This document shows, one piece after another, positions 57,112 through 64,000 of a stretch of 64,000 nt of DNA. The translations under genes and the position numbers were made by a program. The DNA lies in the NCBI GenBank assembly GCA_905160935.1, contig CAJHZI010000659.1:242001-306000 (forward strand), written 5' to 3'. Positions within the stretch are counted from its first letter, which is position 1. Each line of letters opens with the position of its first letter. The stretch comes from Enchytraeus crypticus (lineage: Eukaryota > Annelida > Clitellata > Enchytraeida > Enchytraeidae). Below the pieces are notes generated by a model. It saw only the letters and a program-made list of their open reading frames with translations, made no database searches and was not told the origin of the DNA.

Positions 57112-60100
57112 GTTTGTATTCATTACTTATTCAGTAATAATAATAATAATAATAATAATAGCACACATTATAGTGTATGCTCCTCATGAACTGTCATTTA
57201 AAACTTCATGACAATATCTACACCTCTAACCATTGCGCTATTGAGACATTCAGGACATTAAAGAGGAGTCGAAAAAGAGCCCCTAGTCTTGGCACTTGTA
57301 TCGATTTAAAGTTAATTATACTCAAAAATTTTGTATCATTTATTTAAACATTTTATTTTAAAATGTTTCACTTATTTTAAAAACGAACCTTAGTAACACT
57401 GAATGATTATATGATTATTTATAAATGACTAACAGATTAAAAATTAGTTAATTATATATTCTTCATGTAAATATTTATTTAATTTTAACTATATTCATTT
57501 TAACTATATTAATTATTTTTACTATCTAATTACTAACTACTGATTTTAATTTTCACTCGCTAAATACAAAATTTTGTCTGTGATTTATGACATATTGAGA
57601 TATGGAAGAAAATTGAAAATCGTGTCAATACATCAGTATCAACTGAAGTTTGAATTTTAATAATTAAATATATATATTAAATATATAATTTAATATATAT
57701 AATTCTATATATTAAGACTTTAAATTATGATAAACTCAATTAAATTTTAACATCAGTTTAATATCAGTTTTCAGTGTGAAAAGGCCATTCTTCAGATTGG
57801 AACCCTGTACCTACAAATTTTATTTATTTATTTTAACTACTTACAGTTTATTGAAATTGCATGGAGACAAGCAGATATTAATATAAGCAAACATTATGCT
57901 GTATCTATATATATATACTCTGTATAATATTATATATATTATACATATTATACATATTATATATATTATACATATATGTATAATATATATGTATATTATT
58001 ATAAATATAATATAATATATATATAATATTATAAATATCATATATATTATACATATATATGTATAATAATACAGTCGACTGCTACTCTCCACTATTTCAG
58101 GTGCTTCCGGTGGAACTGGCTGCAGATGCTTACCTCAGTGGATCAGGTCTAACACCAGGGGGCAGCGTGGTGGTGGCCGGGGATTCCCCCTTCCACACCC
58201 CCCAGGAGGGGTCCCCCGGCCCCCCCAGCCCCTCCCTGGAGCTCAGCAGCTACGAGGACAACCGCCTGAGGTCCGTGGCGGTGGATAACTGGATGAAGGC
58301 TTGTGGAATCATCAATATCAAGGACGGGTGGAAGATGGAGGCAGCCGTCGACGCTATAAACATCTACAGCCAGCAGATGGAAAAGCTGGGAAAGGTTGAC
58401 GAGATGAGGATTTTTCATTTTGTTAATGTTTTCCAATTTGTCCCTGATTATAGACCTGATATTCGACGTAGAATGGAAGGAAAAAGAGGCAGGGACAGGT
58501 CGAGATTAGGTTTGTTAGATGATTTATAGATCCACTCATATGTGGACATGAAGAGGAAAGCGGAAGACAGAGAAGAGTGGAGGCGTTATATACCATGGAC
58601 CTGCCAGTAGGCAGTGCACTAAGGGAGATTCGACGTCTCTGACATTGCCTTTTAGCGTGGATCCGGACTTTAAATTCTTATTGATTGATTCATATGAACC
58701 TTATATGAGGAAATGAACGTTAAACCTTTATTATTATTTTAATTAGATAGATAGATATTTCTATTTCCACGAAAATCACAATGACACTGTACACCATACA
58801 TAGAACGACTTGCAAAATGGACATGCAGGCTCGAAGGCTCTGACACATGCCCACAAAGGCTACAATTAAATTTAAATTAAAATCTGTTCACGATACACAA
58901 ATTGCAATTATTCATTTATAAAGCAATGATAAATATTAAATTAATAGATTTTGCAGTAAGTTGCACATAGATATATATATATAGCTATTTCACGAAGTCA
59001 CATATACTGTACATAGCTATCTTTACATAACATGCACATGGATAGATATAGTTATTTCACAAAGTCACATAATTATACTGTATCTATCGTTACATTGCAG
59101 TTAATGCAAGAACGGACACATCGGCTTGAAAGCTTCAACATACATGTACATGTATGCCCAACAGATTGTTTGACATCTAACACAGGCTCATCACCTACAT
59201 GATCATCATCATCACCAGTGACAATGATGACGATGATGATGCTGATGATGATGATGACGCCTATGATGACTATTTCTATGATGATGATGATGATGATTAT
59301 GATGCTGATGATGATGATGATGATGCGGATTATAACTATGGCGATGATTATGATGATGATTAATGATGATGATGATGATGATGATGGTGATGATTACTAT
59401 GACTTTGATGATAATGACTATGACGATGGCACTGATGATGACTATGACGGTGATGATGATGATGATGATGAACAGGTTTTGAAGATAGAAGCTAGAATAG
59501 AGGGCAGTCCTGAGGACGTCTATAGAGTAACGTCTGTTGAGTACGAGCAATCACCTCAGTGGAACAAAACCGTTTTAGAATGTTCCATTCTTCAGGTTTG
59601 GCTTCTTCTCTTCATTCTCTCATTTTTGTCTTCTGCTGTTCTTTCTGTTTTACTCGACACCGGATCAGTATGTGCAGGGTTCAAATTCTTGGCTTGCCCG
59701 CCACTGACATCGCTTTCGAGTGAGGAAACTGACGTTAACCGTAGCTTTACCTTTTTTACATCCATAATAACTAACGTCCCTGACATTAACGAGGAAACAG
59801 ACGTTAAATTCTTATTGATTGATTGATTGAAAGTCTAAAGTCAGTGTAAAAATCATTATAAACTCTCGAAACTGTTATCAGTTACTGATAAACTATGCGT
59901 GCTGAGGTTTTTTTGCCTACTGATCCATAGTCGATAACCTTAGCGGTCCTGGTTCAGCAGGACTAACAGGTAATTATAGGTAACTCAACTGATTGAGATA
60001 ATGGGTAATTTTTTTAAGTTTTGACTGTTTTACTTTCTAATATGATCGGCATGTCAAATTCTTCACGCTATACTGCCAATGTAATTTAGGACCTTACTTC

Positions 60101-61302
60101 TCCTCAGCACAAGTCTTTTGCAGATTGGTTTGAGTGAATTGATCTGTAGTGCTGTGTGCTGTGGGGACGTCCCTGACATCATCCCTGGATGAGGAAACGG
60201 ACGTTAAACCTTTATTAATTATTATTTAATGCTCATCCAGTCACATTCACAGACATCTGAAACGATTTAAGACGATCAAAACCCATTTACTGTCAATCTG
60301 TTTTATCTAATTGTCAAGCGTATCTAAAATAATAATAATAATGATAAAGGTTTAACGTCCGTTTCCTCATCCAGGGATGATGTCAGGTAATGTTTGGTTA
60401 GTAAGCGCCTAGACTTCCAAAATGCTACGATTTTTTTCTAAGTGAATGGAAAAGTTTCAATTCGTATCCCGACCCCCTAGTTAAACTGTGATTCAAGGAA
60501 GGATGACGACGATGCTATCTGATGCTCGATGTTGTCATGAACTCCCATACCTTTAAACTTTAAACTCTAATACCTTTCCACTATCGCAGATAAAGTAAAG
60601 TAAACACGCATTATAGTGAAATGAAAAGCTCTGTCGATATCTATCACTTTTAATACAACATGTTTAAACTGTTAGGCAATTTAGATCATTTTCCGTATAA
60701 CCAGTCCAGTGAATGTCCGAGATTTTACTCTCAGATCAGCGTGGCTGGGATTCGAACCCGCGAGAGTTCAATTCACCTCAGGATCTATCATTTAAAACTT
60801 GATGACTTTACCACTACGCTATTGAGACATTCAAATTCTCCACGCAATACTGCCAATGTAATTTGCGAACTTACTTCTTCCTTTCTCTTATTTCTAGGTG
60901 CTCGATGCTGACACGGATATAACGTACAACGTGGTGGCTAAGGCCGGGGGCGGTTCGGTCAGCAGCCGAGACTTCGTCACTGTCCGGCACTCGAGGCGCC
61001 TCGACGACCCGGGCAGAACCCGTCTCTCTGCCGCCTGTGCCGTCAAACACCCGCACAAGCCGCCTGACAGACGCTACGTGCGGGGGGAAAACCGCCTGAG
61101 CGCTTTTATGTACCGCGCTGTACCTGGCTCACCCTGCAACTGTGATCTGGTCATGTACGTGAGCACTGACATCAAGGGCTGGATACCTCAGGTCGTGGTG
61201 GACCAGGCGCTAGCAGGAGTGCTGATGGACTTTGTGAGGTGTTTGAGGATGAGGATGAGAGAGATGATGAGTTATCAGGGCGTGAGTAGAGTGTGCGTGT
61301 AG
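56551..61302 (+). CDS. STARD3: STARD3 (MLN64) endosomal cholesterol transporter
   Basis: Late-endosome membrane protein that tethers endosomes to the ER and moves cholesterol. Exons 56551-57111, 58101-58394, 59476-59595 and 60898-61302 join in phase 0 to 459 aa (human 445). Residues 40-187: MENTAL domain with R-R-T-F-C-L-V-V-T-F-D, four hydrophobic helices and the L-D-F-K end. Residues 217-223, P-F-H-T-P-Q-E, line up with the phospho-FFAT motif of human STARD3, which binds ER VAP proteins. Residues about 240-450: START domain, with W-N-K-T-V, S-R-D-F-V-T-V-R, K-Y-V-R-G-E-N-like R-Y-V-R-G-E-N and D-I-K-G-W-I-P. The last exon also contains a perfect donor (GTGAGT at 61282) in phase 0, so a further 3' exon is possible. 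Confidence 0.93.
57115..58080. other. STARD3 intron 1
   Basis: AT-rich: (AAT)n at 57137-57160, a SINE-E fragment (57185-57260, minus) and (TA)-rich palindromic sequence at 57900-58070 ending 30 bp from the exon 2 acceptor. Confidence 0.7.
58101..58394 (+). CDS. STARD3: STARD3 exon 2 (linker and START N-terminus)
   Basis: V-L-P-V-E-L-A-A-D-A-Y opens it (human L-D-F-K-V-L-P spans the intron). Pro/Ser-rich linker with the FFAT-like motif at 58188-58208, then the first START helix to E-K-L-G-K. It is markedly GC-rich compared with its surroundings. Confidence 0.92.
58395..58625 (+). mobile_element. LINE family G 3' end
   Basis: Translates R-R-M-E-G-K-R-G-R-D-R-S-R-L-G-L-L-D-D-L after the exon 2 donor; ends ACCTGCCAGTAGGCAGTGC. 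Begins within about 60 bp of the exon 2 donor. Confidence 0.7.
58626..58740 (+). mobile_element. SINE-C and SINE-B tails
   Basis: GACGTCTCTGACATTGCC and TTCTTATTGATTGATT, then ATGAGGAAATGAACGTTAAA and (ATT)n. Confidence 0.55.
58742..59180 (-). mobile_element. probable LINE 3' UTR
   Basis: Begins like the reversed LINE tail (AGATATTTCTATTTCCACG) and continues with 59160-type sequence; no ORF. Low-complexity TATA at 58970. Confidence 0.35.
59200..59475. repeat. (GAT)n / (ATG)n microsatellite up to STARD3 exon 3
   Basis: About 270 bp of GAT/ATG triplets ending at the exon 3 acceptor; (GAT)n is the tail type of SINE-D. Confidence 0.9.
59476..59595 (+). CDS. STARD3: STARD3 exon 3 (START)
   Basis: 40 codons: V-L-K-I-E-A-R-I-E-G-S-P-E-D-V to W-N-K-T-V-L-E-C-S-I-L-Q. 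The acceptor AACAG is preceded not by a pyrimidine tract but by (GAT)n. Confidence 0.92.
59655..59833 (+). mobile_element. SINE-A plus SINE-C tail
   Basis: AGGGTTCAAATTCTTGGC, GAGTGAGGAAACTGACGTTA, then GAGGAAACAGACGTTAAATT and (TTGA)n; shows both 3' cores side by side. Confidence 0.6.
60085..60232 (+). mobile_element. SINE-B copy
   Basis: GGACCTTACTTCTCCTCAGC, GACGTCCCTGACATCATCCC, GAGGAAACGGACGTTAAACC. Confidence 0.7.
60328..60515 (-). mobile_element. SINE-B end joined to SINE-D
   Basis: (AAT)n, GTCCGTTTCCTCATCCAGG, then AATGTTTGGTTAGTAAGCGC and TCCCGACCCCCTAGTTAAAC. Confidence 0.55.
60585..60842 (-). mobile_element. SINE-E copy
   Basis: Well preserved reverse copy: AAACACGCATTATAGTGAAA, GGGATTCGAACCCGCGAG, ACTTTACCACTACGCTATTG. 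Ends about 55 bp before STARD3 exon 4. Confidence 0.65.
60898..61302 (+). CDS. STARD3: STARD3 exon 4 (START C-terminus)
   Basis: V-L-D-A-D-T-D-I-T-Y-N-V to L-R-M-R-M-R-E-M-M-S-Y-Q-G, then G-V-S-R-V-C-V and a stop if not spliced. Acceptor TTTCTAG. GC-rich. Confidence 0.9.
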   Translation: MLDADTDITYNVVAKAGGGSVSSRDFVTVRHSRRLDDPGRTRLSAACAVKHPHKPPDRRYVRGENRLSAFMYRAVPGSPCNCDLVMYVSTDIKGWIPQVVVDQALAGVLMDFVRCLRMRMREMMSYQGVSRVCV

Positions 61303-61309
61303 CGTAGGA

Positions 61310-61470
61310 TATGGGATGTTAGTGGGTAGGATTAACATAGGGGTCCTGAAGATGTGGGATGTTAGTGGGCAGGATTAACATAGGGGTTCTGAAGGTATGG
61401 GGTAGGATTAACATAGGGGTTCTGAAGATATGGGATGTTAGTGGGCAGGATTAACATAGGGGTTCTGAAG
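61310..61470. repeat. 45-55 bp tandem repeat after STARD3 exon 4
   Basis: Four units of GGGATGTTAGTGGGCAGGAT plus TAACATAGGGGTTCTGAAG. Confidence 0.85.
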
Positions 61471-61684
61471 GTATGGGATGTTAATCAATAACTTTAACGT
61501 AGGATGCTTTGGTCATAGGATGTTAATATATAGATTTAACATGAAATTCAGTTAACATTGGATGTTGGTGCCTATGTTCAACAAAGAATGTACATAATAC
61601 AGGATGTTAGTAATTAAGTCAAGTGTGATTCAAATAATTATTTAAGATTCAAACAGTTACAGTAATAATTATAATAAGTTTAAT

Positions 61685-61785
61685 GTATTTAAATTGCTTT
61701 ATTAGTTTCTAAGTTTAAATTGCTTTATTAGTTTCTAAGTTTAAATTGCTTTATTAGTTTCTAAGTTTAAATTGCTTTATTAGTT
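61685..61785. repeat. 26-bp repeat
   Basis: Four units of TTTAAATTGCTTTATTAG plus TTTCTAAG. Confidence 0.85.
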
Positions 61786-62109
61786 GAAATACTAGATATC
61801 TGAGATAATTAATCCTCAATATATCGTCAAACCAGTTGTAAGTTTTAGATGCTTGTAAAGCGTGGGAGATATGTTGTTGGTGGCCATTTCAAATCCCAGC
61901 CTAACAGACTTTTAACTGTGCAATAGATACGAAGCAGTTTCCGTACTCTCCAGTGCAAATAGAAACGCCAATCCTAGATTCTATTTTTGTATGATGGTAG
62001 GAATATATTGCACATTCCATTATAAAATTGGTCCAGCAGTTCTGAGTCTAAACTTAGAGCATCGTTCTGACAAAACGGCTTAGATGGCTAGAGCTGCATA
62101 CTGTGCGTT

Positions 62110-62275
62110 CTAGGTTTATGCGTTTTAGGTACTATGGACTGATTATCTGGACTTAGGAATTTGCACAGTTTTGGACCTTCTTTTTGCTTGCCGGCTTGAT
62201 TTTATCTCAATAGTGCTCGATGTTGTCATTGATGACCGTAGCACTCTAATTGTTGTTATTATATTATTATTATTA
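62110..62275 (-). mobile_element. SINE-F copy with (ATT)n
   Basis: TTTGGACCTTCTTTTTGC, TTGCCGGCTTGATTTTATC, AATAGTGCTCGATGTTGTC, TTGTTGTTATTATATT. Confidence 0.65.
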
Positions 62276-62624
62276 GGTTCTGTTCGGAGCGCTGTACAAT
62301 TTTTATAGCATCTCCTCCTATTGAAATACCTATTAAAAATCTTTAGGCTTTGGGGTTATTCGTTGAGGAAAACTGAAAAGCATAAACAAAGCTAAGGTTG
62401 CCAAAGGGAATAATTTGCCTCTTAGGCCGGATTAAAATGATTAGATAGAGGTTGTAATACTTAGAATACTTTTAGGCCAATGTATGTATGCATATTTCAC
62501 TGCATATTTCACTACGTATTTCCATCGTGAAGTTGCCTTGATACTCATATTGATTTATTGAACGAGAGATAGATTAATTGATTGATTGGTGAATTATATA
62601 CTTTATTCATGTGTGATATGGCTA

Positions 62625-62820
62625 TGATAAAAAAAGATGGTAAAGCTAATGCTAACATCAGTTTCCTCACTCGAAAGCGATGTCAGTGACGGGCGAGCCC
62701 AGGATTTGAACATGCATGATCCGCAGTCGAATATCTTACCGAATATCTTACCGATATCGCCACTGGCGATATCGGTAAGATATTCGGTAAGATATTCGGT
62801 AAGATATTCGACGATATGGT
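62625..62820 (-). mobile_element. SINE-A copy with hairpin head
   Basis: Reverse SINE-A (62630-62765); its head is inverted-duplicated so that 62728-62763 pairs with 62764-62800. Confidence 0.7.
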
Positions 62821-63089
62821 GTGCTTATATAATGTGTTTATATTGATGTTCGTATGATGTGTTTATATAATGTGTTTAAAAGTGTTTAAATTTTGTTCTT
62901 ATGTGTTATATGATGATATTATCAAGTGCATATGCTATATACTACTAGGTTTTGACAAGTAATACCAATATCCTGTATCAACATAGCATGTTTATTAGAT
63001 GTGTTGAAATAATATAGCTCTATGATACATTAGTGTGATGTATTTACATAATTTACAGGTATGCGTCTAATCGTGTTTATATAATGATT

Positions 63090-63530
63090 TATTTAATTGA
63101 TATGATGCATACAACGTGATGCATTTAATTGATATGATGCATACAATGTGATGCATTTAATTGATGCGATGCATACAATGTGATGCATTCAATTGATGCG
63201 ATGCATATAATATGATGCATTTAATTGATGCGATGCATACAATGTGATGCATTTAATTGATGCGATGCATATAATATGATGCATTTAATTGATGCAATGC
63301 ATACAATGTGATGCATTTAATTGATGCGATGCATATAATATGATGCATTTAATTGATGCGATGCATATAATATGATGCATTTAATTGATGCGATGCATAC
63401 AATGTGATGCATTTAATTGATGCGATGCATATAATATGATGCATTTACTTGATGCGATGCATATAATATGATGCATTTACTTGATGCGATGCATATAATA
63501 TGATGCATTTAATTGATGCGATGCATATAA
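63090..63530. repeat. 32-bp tandem array
   Basis: About 13 units of GATGCATTTAATTGATGCGA plus TGCATACAATGT; most units alternate between ACAATGT and ATAATAT endings. Confidence 0.92.
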
Positions 63531-63539
63531 TATGATGAG

Positions 63540-63970
63540 TCTAATATGACGGGTTGATTTTGTATGATGCATGTAGACCTTTTCTAACATATAGTGGTAG
63601 CTCTGCTCACATAATAAACAAAGCCATGTGGGGGAATGGGGAGGAGCGTGTGCCTATATTGACGGTTGGCAATATATTTATGATGTATTTCTTCATTTAT
63701 TAACTGAACGGTATTTTTAAAAATGACAAAAAATCTAATTCCAATTACTTAACAAATGAAGATAAACATGTCTTAATTTACAGTTAATATATGTCGAGAT
63801 AGAATATCTTGTGAGGATATGTTACATTGCCGTTGCCTTCCGCAAAACAATCAAGTTTGATTGCAGGGTGGTGCCTCCCAAGAATGAAACAATATATAGG
63901 GTGATTTTTCAATGTAAACACCTTTTAAAAATGGTCGATAAGATGATGAGTCTATTTGATAAGATGCATA
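63540..63970. other. no feature recognised
   Basis: Unique-looking sequence, no exon or RNA gene seen. Confidence 0.5.
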
Positions 63971-63974
63971 CAAT

Positions 63975-64000
63975 GTAAGTAAACACGCATTATAGTGAAA
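63975..64000 (-). mobile_element. SINE-E end, cut by the window edge
   Basis: GTAAACACGCATTATAGTGA is the reversed SINE-E tail, as at 60599. Confidence 0.5.

Noticed and set aside
59218-59475. Met- and Asp-rich extension in front of STARD3 exon 3
   Set aside because: Open only because of the GAT repeat; kept as a splice question, not as coding sequence.
61238-61302. Stop at 61302 as the certain end of STARD3
   Set aside because: A perfect phase 0 donor 20 nt earlier leaves a further exon possible, so the end is given with reservation.

Overview
This is nuclear DNA of an invertebrate animal, probably a bilaterian and possibly a lophotrochozoan. The evidence is spliced genes with clear animal orthologues, a eukaryotic tRNA, LINE reverse transcriptases, several short interspersed (SINE-like) families and very abundant microsatellites. 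The sequence is AT-rich and repeats fill most introns. The species cannot be fixed from the sequence. No bacterial, viral or LTR-type element was recognised.

Layout from left to right. (1) 1-4920, minus strand: 5' part of a secreted or membrane protein gene with a signal peptide, two EGF-like cysteine modules, a fibronectin III-like domain and a long Cys/Ser/Asn-rich tail; it runs off the left edge. (2) 8682-15143, minus: a complete 5-exon glucosamine-6-phosphate deaminase gene (GNPDA, 276 aa, catalytic residues D72, D141, H143 and E148 all present). (3) 15.2-29.6 kb: gene-poor, with repeats, a foldback DNA transposon, a nearly complete CR1/L2-like LINE (22.1-25.3 kb) and tRNA-Pro(AGG) at 25914-25985. 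(4) 29705-52975, minus: an 18-exon TEX14 orthologue (about 1650 aa: ankyrin repeats, pseudokinase, long low-complexity tail). Every exon junction keeps phase and the total closes on a stop codon. (5) 56551-61302, plus: STARD3/MLN64 orthologue (MENTAL domain, phospho-FFAT-like linker motif, START domain), head to head with TEX14 across about 3.6 kb. (6) 61.3-64 kb: repeats.

The most unusual property is shared by three unrelated genes. At 11 or more exon borders, the border itself (splice site plus about 20-90 nt of exon) is copied one to six times into the adjacent intron, usually with a microsatellite beside each copy. Examples are the 3' ends of TEX14 exons 6, 7 and 10, the 5' ends of TEX14 exons 8, 14 and 18, four borders in GNPDA, and the FN3 exon of the left-hand gene. 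Nine of about 26 splice acceptors directly abut a (TTGA)n array, always in the sense orientation, and other splice sites sit inside (TG)n, (CT)n, (TTG)n or (GAT)n tracts.

Many of the microsatellites can be traced to the 3' tails of particular retroelements: (TTGA)n to one SINE-like family, (ATT)n to another, (GAT)n to a third, and (CT)n/(GA)n to LINE tails. This suggests that retroelement tails seed the arrays, which then carry exon borders along when they expand. The sequence shows the arrangement; the mechanism is inference.
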